64,000 bases of DNA, taken from contig NZ_FNZQ01000001.1 in NCBI RefSeq assembly GCF_900109285.1, forward strand, positions 339,001-403,000, given 5' to 3'. Each line of letters opens with the position of its first letter. The first letter of the stretch is position 1. The position numbers and the translations under genes are program-made. Positions 8,555-17,324 of the stretch are shown piece after piece. The notes beneath the pieces are model-generated. The model made no database searches. It was not told where the DNA came from and saw only the letters and a program-made list of their open reading frames with translations. This DNA comes from Jannaschia helgolandensis. GTDB lineage: Bacteria; Pseudomonadota; Alphaproteobacteria; Rhodobacterales; Rhodobacteraceae.

Positions 8555-9049
8555 TCAAAGCCCTTGTTTCGATATGATATTGGCCGCCAGTTGTTCAAGG
8601 GACCGGCGCAATCCTTCGTCGCCCACGCCCTGCGCCTGTTCGCGCGCAAGGGTCCGGGCCTGTTCGCTGGGTTGAACGCGCGGTTTGGGCTTTGGCGCGA
8701 ATTCCGCCTGCCCCTCGGCAAAGCCGGTGGGCGCGGTCTGAGTGATGTCGATGCGGCTGATGGCGCGGTAGCCGTAACAGGCATTCACCCGTTCGATGAT
8801 CTGCGGCAGACGCATCTGAAGCATCGGAGCCTGCGCCCCGGTCGTCAGCAGGGTCAACACCGCGCCGAAACCGCCCCGTGGAAAGCCCACTTTGACGGGT
8901 CGGCAGATCGTGGCCGTATCGGCCCCGGCGATTTCCGCCCAATGCGTCAGCAAGCGCGTTTCCGAAAACCCGCGCTTTTCGCCCATGCGCTTGATGTCGC
9001 GCTCGACCAGTGTCGAGACACGGCGCGCGGATTTGCGAAAACGGGTCAT
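8555..9049 (-). CDS. DUF721 (DciA-like) domain protein
   Basis: 164 residues. The N-terminal region (about 20-105) matches DUF721: WAEIAG near residue 38 and a central beta segment ending in RLPQIIERVNACYGY. The C-terminal tail is proline- and charge-rich and poorly ordered. DUF721 proteins related to DciA help load the replicative helicase in many bacteria; whether this one does is not known. It is divergent from mutY with a 73-bp gap and heads a two-gene unit with the DsbA-like gene. Confidence 0.8.
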   Translation of the reverse strand: MTRFRKSARRVSTLVERDIKRMGEKRGFSETRLLTHWAEIAGADTATICRPVKVGFPRGGFGAVLTLLTTGAQAPMLQMRLPQIIERVNACYGYRAISRIDITQTAPTGFAEGQAEFAPKPKPRVQPSEQARTLAREQAQGVGDEGLRRSLEQLAANIISKQGL

Positions 9050-9122
9050 GGCTGCGGGGTTCCTCCTGTGGTCGCGGCATCCTACATCAGCGGCAGGATC
9101 AGGAACAGGAACAACCTATACG

Positions 9123-10130
9123 ATGTATGATCGACGGACGGACGCCTTGCGCGATTGGTATGCGACGCAGGCACGCGACCTGCCTTGGCGTGTGCCTCCG
9201 GGGTCGGACACCGTTCCGGACCCCTATCGCATCTGGCTGTCCGAGGTCATGCTGCAACAGACCACCGTAGCTGCCGTAAAGGCGTATTTCGCCCGCTTCA
9301 CGACGCTTTGGCCCACGGTGCGCGACCTTGCCGCAGCCGAGGATACCGATGTGATGGCGGCCTGGGCCGGTCTTGGATACTATGCGCGTGCTAGGAACCT
9401 GTTGAAATGCGCGCGGGCCGTGGTGGCGGACCATGACGGGCAGTTCCCGGAATCCGAGACCGACCTGCTGACCCTGCCCGGCATCGGGCCTTATACGGCG
9501 GCGGCGATTGCGAGCATTGCCTTTCAGACCCGTGCCGTTGTCGTCGACGGCAATGTGGAACGGGTAATGGCCCGGCTGGGTGCCATCGAGACGCCCTTGC
9601 CCGCGGCCAAACCCCAGATCCGAGTGTTGGCCGATCTACTGACGCCTGACGAACGCCCCGGCGACCATGCCCAGGCGGTGATGGACCTGGGTGCAACGAT
9701 CTGCACACCGAAATCGCCAGCTTGCTTTCTGTGCCCGCTGCGCGACGATTGTGCGGCGCTCAAGCTGGACATCGCCGAGTGCCTGCCGCGCAAGATGCCC
9801 AAGGCCGCGAAACCCGAGCGGCGCGGCTATGTCTATCTGGCGCGGCGCGGCAAGACCTGGCTGGTGGAGACGCGCGCGCCCAAGGGCCTCTTGGGTGGAA
9901 TGCTGGCATTTCCGACCTCGGACTGGTCCGACAGGCCGATCCCCGCCGCGCCGTTCGACGCCCATTGGCAGGAACGCGGTGAGGTGCGGCACACGTTCAC
10001 GCATTTCCACCTGACGCTGAAAGTGCTGACCACGATGGCCCCCGGCAACCCGGATCGGGGCAGGTTCGAAGCGCTGGACCCCGACGCCCTACCGACGCTG
10101 TTCGCCAAGGCGCACAAACTGGTGACGTAG
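9123..10130 (+). CDS. mutY: A/G-specific adenine glycosylase
   Basis: 335 residues. MutY removes adenine mispaired with 8-oxoguanine. Visible features are catalytic Glu41 in SEVMLQQT, the helix-hairpin-helix LPGIGPYTA (118-126) followed by catalytic Asp142 in VDGNVERV, and the 4Fe-4S loop with Cys194, 201, 204 and 210 (C-x6-C-x2-C-x5-C). The C-terminal part contains the NUDIX-like 8-oxoG recognition domain. ATG 9123 matches the family N-terminus; the open frame extending upstream lies antisense to DUF721 and is not used. Confidence 0.95.
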   Translation: MYDRRTDALRDWYATQARDLPWRVPPGSDTVPDPYRIWLSEVMLQQTTVAAVKAYFARFTTLWPTVRDLAAAEDTDVMAAWAGLGYYARARNLLKCARAVVADHDGQFPESETDLLTLPGIGPYTAAAIASIAFQTRAVVVDGNVERVMARLGAIETPLPAAKPQIRVLADLLTPDERPGDHAQAVMDLGATICTPKSPACFLCPLRDDCAALKLDIAECLPRKMPKAAKPERRGYVYLARRGKTWLVETRAPKGLLGGMLAFPTSDWSDRPIPAAPFDAHWQERGEVRHTFTHFHLTLKVLTTMAPGNPDRGRFEALDPDALPTLFAKAHKLVT

Positions 10131-10220
10131 CGTTTCCCTACTCACGCTTGAGCCAAAGCGCCGGGAAGCGTAAATTTGCAGGAATTCAGGGGCTACCACA
10201 GCCCGGAGCTGTCGCGACCG

Positions 10221-11366
10221 ATGACCATTACGACAATTCCCCCGGCGCGAATGGCGCGCCCCTTGGCGGCACTGCCCTTCTGGATGTCGCTGACCATGGT
10301 ACCGATCATCTTGATCGGTGCGGTGCAAGGCGGCGTCTGGGTCGTGGCGATGCCGATCTATGCCTGGGTGGTCTATACAATCCTCGACATGATTGCCGGG
10401 TTGGAGGAGGGCAATGCCGACCCGGACATGGATCGGACGCGGCTGGGCTGGTACCGTGCGATTACGCTGATCTGGGCGCCGGTGCAGTTCGTCACGCTGT
10501 TCGGTCTGATCTGGTACGTTACCCGCGCCGATCATTTGTCCGCATTGGAGATGTGGGCGCTATTCTTCGGGATGGGCGTCGCGTCGGGCACGATCGGCAT
10601 AAACTACAGCCACGAATTGATGCACCAGAGACCCAGGCTGGACCGCTGGCTAGGCGATATCCTGTTGGCGATGGTCCTGTATTCCCACTTCCGCTCTGAA
10701 CATCTGCTGGTCCATCATCGCTATGTCGCCACGCCGCGCGACCCGGTCACGGCGCGATATAACGAAGGCTTTCACCGCTTCTTTCCCCGTGTGCTGCGTC
10801 AATCGCTTGTGTCCGCCTGGAAAGCCGAGGCGGCGATGCTGGCACGCAAATCGCTTCCGGCATGGGATCTGTCGAACCCGTTCTGGCGCTACGCTGCATT
10901 GCAGGGCGGGATGCTTCTGCTGTCCATTCTGCTGGGCGGTTGGGTCGGGATTGTTCTGTTCCTCGTGCAGGCGGCAACGGCGATCTGGCAGTTGGAGCTG
11001 GTGAATTACATCGAGCACTATGGCCTGACCCGGCGCCATCTTGGCGGCGGCAAATACGAGCCTGTGCGCCCGCACCACAGCTGGAATTCTGCACAGAAGG
11101 CATCGAACTGGCTGCTGATCAATCTGCAGCGCCATTCCGACCACCATTATAAACCGGATCGACCGTTTCCCCTGTTGCAGACCTATTCGGAAGACGAGGC
11201 CCCGCAATTGCCTGCCGGTTATCCGGTGATGACAGCGGCAGCGATGATACCGCCGCTCTGGCGTCGGATGATGAACCCCAGGGTCCGGGCGTGGCGACGG
11301 CAGTACTATCCCGATATCGAAGACTGGTCGGCCTACAAAGCGGCGACGAACCCGCTGCCGCGCTAG
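10221..11366 (+). CDS. alkB: AlkB-type alkane 1-monooxygenase / membrane fatty acid hydroxylase
   Basis: 381 residues, integral membrane non-heme di-iron hydroxylase. The histidine boxes are all present: HELMH (131-135), EHLLVHH (160-166) and LQRHSDHH (302-309), plus the AlkB signature NYIEHYGL (262-269). Several hydrophobic segments cover residues 20-55, 80-125 and 228-258. The reaction would be terminal hydroxylation of alkanes using electrons from rubredoxin, but no rubredoxin or rubredoxin reductase gene is next to it. Start is uncertain: ATG 10221 is chosen; an in-frame TTG at 10176 would add 15 residues. Its stop interlocks with the stop of dedA (CTAG). Confidence 0.88.
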   Translation: MTITTIPPARMARPLAALPFWMSLTMVPIILIGAVQGGVWVVAMPIYAWVVYTILDMIAGLEEGNADPDMDRTRLGWYRAITLIWAPVQFVTLFGLIWYVTRADHLSALEMWALFFGMGVASGTIGINYSHELMHQRPRLDRWLGDILLAMVLYSHFRSEHLLVHHRYVATPRDPVTARYNEGFHRFFPRVLRQSLVSAWKAEAAMLARKSLPAWDLSNPFWRYAALQGGMLLLSILLGGWVGIVLFLVQAATAIWQLELVNYIEHYGLTRRHLGGGKYEPVRPHHSWNSAQKASNWLLINLQRHSDHHYKPDRPFPLLQTYSEDEAPQLPAGYPVMTAAAMIPPLWRRMMNPRVRAWRRQYYPDIEDWSAYKAATNPLPR

Positions 11367-11959
11367 GTGCCCGACTGTCGGATGAATCGCCACAGATAGA
11401 TGCCAACCGCCCCTATCAGGACGGCGGTTCCGACCGGATCAATCCAACCCGATACCTTTTCGTATTGCGATTGCAGCACGTATCCCAGCGCAGCCAGACC
11501 GCCGATCCAGACAAGGCTGCCCAGCGTCGTATAAACCAGAAACCGACCCAGAGGCATCCGCGCGACCCCTGCGGGCACAGAAATCAGGGTGCGGACACCC
11601 GGCAGGAAGCGTCCGATCAGGACGGCCAGTCCTCCGTGACGCTGGAACCACAGGGTGGCGGCATCCACGTCACTGGCCGACATCGTGAGCCAGCGACCGT
11701 GACGTTCGGCAAAGTTGCGCAAACGGACCGGACCGATCCTGAACCCGACCCAATACCAGAATGTCGCGCCCAGAACCGATCCGAACGTGCCAACCAGGAT
11801 AACGATCGGCAGCATGAATTGCCCCCGCGCGGCCAGAAATCCGGCCAGCGGCATGACAACTTCGGACGGAATCGGGGGAAATACGTTCTCGATAAACATC
11901 AAAAACGCGACGCCAAGGTATCCGCCCTGCGACATGGCGGCGGCGATCCATTCAAACAT
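11363..11959 (-). CDS. DedA family membrane protein
   Basis: 198 residues with about five hydrophobic segments. It carries the DedA/SNARE-associated signatures FIENVFPPIPSE (about residues 22-33), a GxxxG-rich segment and GRFLPGVRTLISVPAGVARM. DedA proteins are inner-membrane proteins linked to lipid carrier recycling and membrane homeostasis. ATG 11959 follows GAGGGA with an 8-base gap, better than the in-frame TTG at 11965. The gene converges on alkB and shares the four bases of the stop codons with it. Confidence 0.9.
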   Translation of the reverse strand: MFEWIAAAMSQGGYLGVAFLMFIENVFPPIPSEVVMPLAGFLAARGQFMLPIVILVGTFGSVLGATFWYWVGFRIGPVRLRNFAERHGRWLTMSASDVDAATLWFQRHGGLAVLIGRFLPGVRTLISVPAGVARMPLGRFLVYTTLGSLVWIGGLAALGYVLQSQYEKVSGWIDPVGTAVLIGAVGIYLWRFIRQSGT

Positions 11960-12004
11960 CAGCAAGGTCCCTCAACGTTCGACCCCAACGCGGCAAGACG
12001 CGTT

Positions 12005-12841
12005 TCAGTTGCCCTTGCGCAGATTGTCGAAGGACCGGAGTTCGCCGATCAAGGCCTCCATCTGGTCCACCGGGATCATGTTCGGTCCGTCTGAAGGAGC
12101 ACTGTCCGGGTCCTGATGGGTTTCGATGAACAACGCCGAGACCCCCACTGCGCAAGCCGCCCGCGCCAACACCGGCGCGAATTCACGCTGCCCGCCCGAC
12201 GTCGTGCCCTGTCCGCCGGGTTGCTGCACCGAATGCGTCGCGTCGAAGACGACCGGGTATCCCGTGCGCTCCATCACCGGCAGGCCACGGAAATCGCTGA
12301 TCAGCGTGTTATAGCCGAAGCTGGTGCCACGGTCACAGAGCATGATCTTTTCATTGCCGGTCGAGGCGACCTTGGCCGCGACGTTCTCCATATCCCACGG
12401 GGCAAGAAACTGACCCTTCTTGATATTGATGGCACGGCCGGTTTCGCCCGCCGCCAGCAGAAGATCGGTCTGTCGCGACAGAAACGCAGGGATTTGAAGC
12501 ACGTCGCAGACCTGCGCAGCGGGGGCGCAATGGTCGGGAAGATGCACGTCGGTCAGAACGGGGCAGCCGAACTCGGCCTTTATCTGGTCGAGGATGCGCA
12601 AGCCCTCCTCCATCCCCAGACCGCGCTGCGTTCCGATCGAGGATCGGTTGGCCTTGTCATAGCTGGCCTTGAAGATGAACCGCGTGCCCGTCGGTGCGCA
12701 GGCGGCAGCGATCCGTTCGGCCATCATGCGGGCGTGGTCAAGCGACTCCAACTGGCAGGGGCCGGTGATCAGGGCAAAGGGATGCGACCCACCGACCGGA
12801 ATGCCTGAGACGTCGATGACCTTCGAGGCGATGGGGTCCAT
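12005..12841 (-). CDS. kdsA: 3-deoxy-8-phosphooctulonate synthase
   Basis: 278 residues. KdsA condenses arabinose-5-phosphate with phosphoenolpyruvate to Kdo-8-phosphate. Family motifs are clear: [42 protein letters not shown] (residues around 145-165) and [14 protein letters not shown]. It is the last gene of the kpsF-kdsB-kdsA unit; only 3 bases separate it from kdsB. The operon supplies CMP-Kdo for lipid A (waaA in this window) and possibly for a Kdo-containing capsule. Confidence 0.96.
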   Translation of the reverse strand: MDPIASKVIDVSGIPVGGSHPFALITGPCQLESLDHARMMAERIAAACAPTGTRFIFKASYDKANRSSIGTQRGLGMEEGLRILDQIKAEFGCPVLTDVHLPDHCAPAAQVCDVLQIPAFLSRQTDLLLAAGETGRAINIKKGQFLAPWDMENVAAKVASTGNEKIMLCDRGTSFGYNTLISDFRGLPVMERTGYPVVFDATHSVQQPGGQGTTSGGQREFAPVLARAACAVGVSALFIETHQDPDSAPSDGPNMIPVDQMEALIGELRSFDNLRKGN

Positions 12842-12844
12842 GGC

Positions 12845-13627
12845 TCAGGCTCCTGCAAGGACGGATTCGATACGCGCGATATCTTCGGGGTTGTTCAGCT
12901 CCCAGAACAGGCGACCCCTGGCGTCGACTTCGACGCAGGCGACGGTCGCGCCGTTTTCCAGGAACCGCAACTGTTCCAGCCCTTCGCGAGCTTCCAACGG
13001 ACCCTCGGGCCACGACATATAGGCGCGCAGGGCGTCGGGGCGATAGGCATAGACGCCGACGTGGTGGAACACCGGCACCGGATCGGGGATCTTGCCGGGC
13101 GCCATATAGGGAATGACTTCCTTGCTGAAATACAGCCCATGCAGATTGGTGTCGAACACCGCCGTTGTGCCGCCGACGCGACCGGCTTTGCGGTCCTCTA
13201 TGAACATATCGTAGGTCTGCCGGTCACAACGCAGGACCGGAGTGGCGACCTGCGCCGTTGTATCGTCTTTCATTCGGTCGATCAGCGCTTCGACGAACCA
13301 GGGCGGCGTCAGCGGCGCATCGCCTTGCAGGTTAACGATCAGGTCGGCGTCAACCTGCGCCAACGCCTCGGCACAGCGTTCGGTGCCGTTGGTGGCCTCG
13401 GACGACGTCATCAGAACGGACGCGCCGAAACCTTCCGCCGCGTTGCGGATGCGGTCATCGTCGGTCACGACATGAACGGCATCGATACCGCCAACCTGCA
13501 ATGCCGCTTCCCAGGTCATCTGGATCAGAGACTTTACCGTTACGTCCTTCTGGCGAAGTTCGGCCAGCGGTTTGCCCGGATACCGGGTCGAGGCATAACG
13601 CGCCGGGATCATCAGAACGGTCTTCAT
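12845..13627 (-). CDS. kdsB: 3-deoxy-manno-octulosonate cytidylyltransferase
   Basis: 260 residues. KdsB activates Kdo with CTP. The N-terminal nucleotide-binding signature MIPARYASTRYPGKPLA, VVTDDDRI and NLQGDAPL are typical of the family; the usual motif is NxQGDEPxI, here DAPL. The C-terminal part with HHVGVYAYRPDALRAYMSWP matches well. It overlaps the 3' end of kpsF by 4 bases (ATGA), so the three Kdo genes are one coupled operon. Confidence 0.95.
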   Translation of the reverse strand: MKTVLMIPARYASTRYPGKPLAELRQKDVTVKSLIQMTWEAALQVGGIDAVHVVTDDDRIRNAAEGFGASVLMTSSEATNGTERCAEALAQVDADLIVNLQGDAPLTPPWFVEALIDRMKDDTTAQVATPVLRCDRQTYDMFIEDRKAGRVGGTTAVFDTNLHGLYFSKEVIPYMAPGKIPDPVPVFHHVGVYAYRPDALRAYMSWPEGPLEAREGLEQLRFLENGATVACVEVDARGRLFWELNNPEDIARIESVLAGA

Positions 13628-14565
13628 GCGACACCTGCCCGCAAAAGATCATGGATATGGAGGATGCCGACCGGCACATCACCGTCACAGACAATCAGGA
13701 CGCTGATCTTTCGTTCATTCAGGATCGCAAGCGCCTTGGCAGCCAGCATGTCAGGCGGCACCGTCAGCGGGTCGCGCGTGGCAACATCGCCAGCCGTCCG
13801 GTCCATCAGGTTCGCCATGTTGCGCCGCAAGTCGCCGTCAGTGATGATACCGCGCAACACGCCATCGGCGACGACAGCCCCGATGCCGAATCCGCCCGCC
13901 GTCATTGTCAGCAGCGCGTCCGGCATCGGCGTATCGGGGGACACGGTCGGCACCTTGGTATGCATCAGCTTTTCGACCCGCGCCATCTGTGCACCCAGTT
14001 TGCCGCCGGGATGGAAAACGCCAAAATCCTCGGGGCGGAATTTGCGACGCCGCAACAGAGCCACGGCGAGCGCATCGCCCAGAGCCAGCGTCAGCGTTGT
14101 CGATGTTGTCGGGACCATGCCGATGCCGCAGGCTTCGGGCAGGGCCGGAATGGTCAGATGATGGTCGGCGGCGCGCATCAGGGTAGACAAAGGCCTGGAC
14201 GAGAGCCCGATCAGCGGCACGCCGAAGCGGCGCGTGTGTTCAATGATGTCCCGCAGCTCAACCGCCTCGCCGGAATTCGAGAGCATGAGAACAGCGTCGT
14301 CGCCGCTGATCATACCCATATCGCCGTGACTGGCCTCGGCCGGATGCACGAACAGCGCGGGCGTGCCGGTGGATGCCAGCGTGGCCGCGATCTTGCGGGC
14401 GATGTGGCCGGATTTTCCAATGCCCGTAACAATGACCCGACCCGGCAGTGTCGCGATAAGGTCGACCACGGCATCGAAATCGGGGGGAAGGTTATCGGCC
14501 AACACGGATAATGCCGCGGCCTCGGTTTGCAAGACCTCTCGGCCGGTATCAGTCGCATCGCTCAT
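13624..14565 (-). CDS. kpsF: KpsF/GutQ family D-arabinose-5-phosphate isomerase
   Basis: 313 residues. The SIS domain (about 35-170) holds GIGKSGHIARKIAATLASTG and SNSGEAVE, with PTTSTT further on. Two CBS domains follow (about 195-313), including DALLTMTAGGFGIGAVV and GIITDGDLRRNM. The enzyme converts ribulose-5-phosphate to arabinose-5-phosphate, the first committed step to Kdo. ATG 14565 is preferred to the ATG at 14601, which adds an arginine-rich stretch not expected in the family. It heads the kpsF-kdsB-kdsA operon. KdsD and KpsF paralogues cannot be told apart by sequence alone. Confidence 0.92.
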   Translation of the reverse strand: MSDATDTGREVLQTEAAALSVLADNLPPDFDAVVDLIATLPGRVIVTGIGKSGHIARKIAATLASTGTPALFVHPAEASHGDMGMISGDDAVLMLSNSGEAVELRDIIEHTRRFGVPLIGLSSRPLSTLMRAADHHLTIPALPEACGIGMVPTTSTTLTLALGDALAVALLRRRKFRPEDFGVFHPGGKLGAQMARVEKLMHTKVPTVSPDTPMPDALLTMTAGGFGIGAVVADGVLRGIITDGDLRRNMANLMDRTAGDVATRDPLTVPPDMLAAKALAILNERKISVLIVCDGDVPVGILHIHDLLRAGVA

Positions 14566-14601
14566 GCGCTTGCAGATAGGCCGGGGGCGGCGGTCACGCA
14601 A

Positions 14602-15843
14602 CTAGAGTTGCAGGTGTCGGTCCGGGTGCACCATCGCGTTGATACGGGCGACATGCTCAGGCAGGCACTTGGTCAGGAAATCATACTCCGCCACCACGTG
14701 TTCGCGCGCTGCCGGACCCAGATGGGCGAAACGGTCCGGATCGGCCAATACTTCGCTCACCTGTGCGGCCAGCGCGTCGGGCGACAGGAAGTCGACCAGC
14801 AGCCCCGTCTGGCCATGTGTGATCGCTTCGCGCACCGGGGCCACGTCGGACGCTACGACAGTTGCCTGCATCGCCATCGATTCCAGCAAAGACCACGACA
14901 GCACGAAAGGCATCGTCAGATAGATGTGGCACCGGCTGATCTGCACGACGCGCTGAAAGTCGGCATAGGGCACCTGCCCCAGAAAATGCACGCGGGACCA
15001 GTCGACCAGATGGCCCACCTCGCGCTCCAGTTCCGCCCGGAACCCACCCTCGGCCTGACTGGCCTTGCCGTAACTGGTGCCCGATCCGCCGACGATCAGG
15101 GCACGGGCCTTCGGGCGGGCCTTCTGAATTGCGGGCAGCGCGCGCATGAAGGTGTGGAAGCCGCGCGTGCGCTCCATATTACGGGCCAGATAGGTAAATA
15201 CCTCGTCGTCGCGGGTAATACGCCCCGCGCGGCCAAGGTTCAGCGTGACATACGCGTCGGGCAACAGGCGGTCGGTGCGGATGCCATCGTGGCAGACGTA
15301 AAGCTTGTCGTGGAACGATTGCGGAAACGTATCGCGTTGCCACCGGGTCGGTGCCAGCCCCTGATCAACGACGTGGATATTACTGTTGGGAACGGCGTTT
15401 CGTGCCTGCAGAAGATAGGACGAAGCCGCGCCGGGCGGATCATCGGGGTCAAAGCCGACGGGACCGCCATCGGACAGGTAGTAATACTCGAAAAATCCCA
15501 GGATCGGCACATCCGGAAGGACGTGTTTCAGGAACAGCAACTCGCCCCATCCGGTGTGTCCCAGGATGATGTCGGGCACGAAACCCTCGTCCCGCAGAAC
15601 GGCGGTCGCCTGCGCGGCGGCGTATCCATAGCCCACCGCCTCCTCCCATGTCTTGGACAGACCATAGGCGTTCTTGGCCGGGGTGTGGTGAGGTTTGTAG
15701 ACCACCTTTCGCACGCCCGGCATGTCGGGAAGGTTCCGTCGTTGCGTCAGGAATACCAGTTCGTGCGTGCCTTGCGCGACCAGCCAATCCAGCATTTCAC
15801 GGTATTGGCCCGGCATGTTCTGGTGGACGAACAGGATCTTCAT
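14602..15843 (-). CDS. Family 4 glycosyltransferase
   Basis: 413 residues. A GT-B enzyme: N-terminal domain begins MKILFVHQNMPGQYREM and the C-terminal half carries the GT4 donor-site region (SWSLLESMAMQATVVASDVAPVRE, about 330-353) with the expected Glu. Between them HVVDQGLAPTRWQRDTFP and ICHDGIRT-like segments match GT4 proteins of Rhodobacterales. Donor and acceptor are unknown. It lies between kpsF and ugd on the same strand, 10 bases after the ugd stop, so cotranscription with UDP-glucuronate synthesis is likely. Confidence 0.87.
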   Translation of the reverse strand: MKILFVHQNMPGQYREMLDWLVAQGTHELVFLTQRRNLPDMPGVRKVVYKPHHTPAKNAYGLSKTWEEAVGYGYAAAQATAVLRDEGFVPDIILGHTGWGELLFLKHVLPDVPILGFFEYYYLSDGGPVGFDPDDPPGAASSYLLQARNAVPNSNIHVVDQGLAPTRWQRDTFPQSFHDKLYVCHDGIRTDRLLPDAYVTLNLGRAGRITRDDEVFTYLARNMERTRGFHTFMRALPAIQKARPKARALIVGGSGTSYGKASQAEGGFRAELEREVGHLVDWSRVHFLGQVPYADFQRVVQISRCHIYLTMPFVLSWSLLESMAMQATVVASDVAPVREAITHGQTGLLVDFLSPDALAAQVSEVLADPDRFAHLGPAAREHVVAEYDFLTKCLPEHVARINAMVHPDRHLQL

Positions 15844-15853
15844 CGCAACCGCC

Positions 15854-17158
15854 TCAGCGTCCCACGGCGTCGTAAGCCTCGAACCCGGCAGCCAGCGCGT
15901 CGGCACGGTTATACACGTTCCGCAGATCCGCCAGACGCGGGACAGCCATCGCCGCAGACAGGCGCGACAGGTCGAGCGCGCGGAACTCGTTCCATTCGGT
16001 CAGGATTACGATCAGATCGGCACCATCGGCGGCGGTATAGGGATCGGTGATCCAGGCCACGCCGGGCAGCAACGCCTCGCCCTCGCGGAACCCTTCGGGA
16101 TCGACGACCCGAACTCGCGCCCCGCTGCCGACCAGCGTGGGCACGATCGTCAGGCTGGGGGCCGCGCGCATGTCGTCGGTGTTCGGCTTGAACGTTACGC
16201 CCAGAACGACAACGGTCTTGCCGTTGAAACTGCCGTCGCACAGGTCGCGGAGTTTTTCGACCATTCGGGTCTTGACCCCTTCGTTGACGCGTATCACCGC
16301 TTCTGTGATCTGCATCGGGACGGCATGTTCCTGTCCGATCCGGGCCAAAGCGGCAGTGTCCTTGGGAAAACAGGACCCCCCATAGCCGGGTCCGGCATGC
16401 AGGAACTTGTTGCCGATGCGACCGTCCATCCCCATCCCTTTGGACACCTTCTTGACGTCCGCGCCGACCTTTTCACACAGGGCCGCGATTTCGTTGATGA
16501 AAGTGATCTTGGTCGCGAGGAAAGCATTGGCCGCGTATTTGATCATCTCTGCGGATTCCAGGTCGGTGACCATGATGGGAAAATCCCGCAGATACAGCGG
16601 TCGATATATGTCGGACATGATCTTTTCTGCCCGCTCGGATTCCACGCCCACGACGACGCGGTCGGGGCGCATGAAGTCGTCGATGGCCGCGCCTTCACGC
16701 AGGAATTCCGGGTTGGAGGCGACATCGAAGTCGGCGTCGGGTGCTGCTGCACGGACGGCTTCCGCGATCTTGCGGTTGGTGCCGACAGGAACGGTGGATT
16801 TGGTGACGATCACGGCATGACCGGTCAGCGCCTGCCCGATTTCGGCGGCGGCGGCCATCACATAGGTCAGATCGGCGTGACCATCGCCCCGGCGGGTCGG
16901 TGTGCCCACTGCGATAAACACCGCATCCGCGCCATCGACAGCTGCTTTCAGGTCAGTCGTGAATGACAGCCGCCCGGCGGTGACGTTGCGATTCATCAGA
17001 TCATCGAGGCCTGGTTCGAAGATGGGAACGGTGCCGCCCTCCAGCATCTCGATCTTCCTGGGGTCCTTGTCGACGCAGATCACGTCGTGGCCGAAGTCGG
17101 AAAAGCAGACACCGGACACGAGGCCGACATACCCCGTGCCGATCATGGCGATTCGCAT
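15854..17158 (-). CDS. ugd: UDP-glucose 6-dehydrogenase
   Basis: 434 residues. It oxidises UDP-glucose to UDP-glucuronate with two NAD+. The Rossmann motif GTGYVGLVSG is at residues 7-16, the central domain has SNPEFLREG, and the catalytic Cys is in GYGGSCFPKD near residue 260; the C-terminal UDP-binding domain includes GVTFKPNTDDMR. ATG 17158 begins with the family-typical MRIAMIG. It provides an acidic sugar donor for the surrounding polysaccharide genes. A GDP-mannose dehydrogenase is less likely given the motifs. Confidence 0.93.
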   Translation of the reverse strand: MRIAMIGTGYVGLVSGVCFSDFGHDVICVDKDPRKIEMLEGGTVPIFEPGLDDLMNRNVTAGRLSFTTDLKAAVDGADAVFIAVGTPTRRGDGHADLTYVMAAAAEIGQALTGHAVIVTKSTVPVGTNRKIAEAVRAAAPDADFDVASNPEFLREGAAIDDFMRPDRVVVGVESERAEKIMSDIYRPLYLRDFPIMVTDLESAEMIKYAANAFLATKITFINEIAALCEKVGADVKKVSKGMGMDGRIGNKFLHAGPGYGGSCFPKDTAALARIGQEHAVPMQITEAVIRVNEGVKTRMVEKLRDLCDGSFNGKTVVVLGVTFKPNTDDMRAAPSLTIVPTLVGSGARVRVVDPEGFREGEALLPGVAWITDPYTAADGADLIVILTEWNEFRALDLSRLSAAMAVPRLADLRNVYNRADALAAGFEAYDAVGR

Positions 17159-17324
17159 GTGAAATCCTTCGAATTGTCTTCTGCCCAAACCGGCTTGTCG
17201 CGATCCATCATGGCAAGGTTGTGGCGGCAGGGCCATCCGGCAGCGCGAAATCCCCTGTCGATCTTGCAATTATTGCCCGCCCCCTGTCCCTTGTCCGTCA
17301 CTCCGACCCGCCAAGAGGTCCCGC

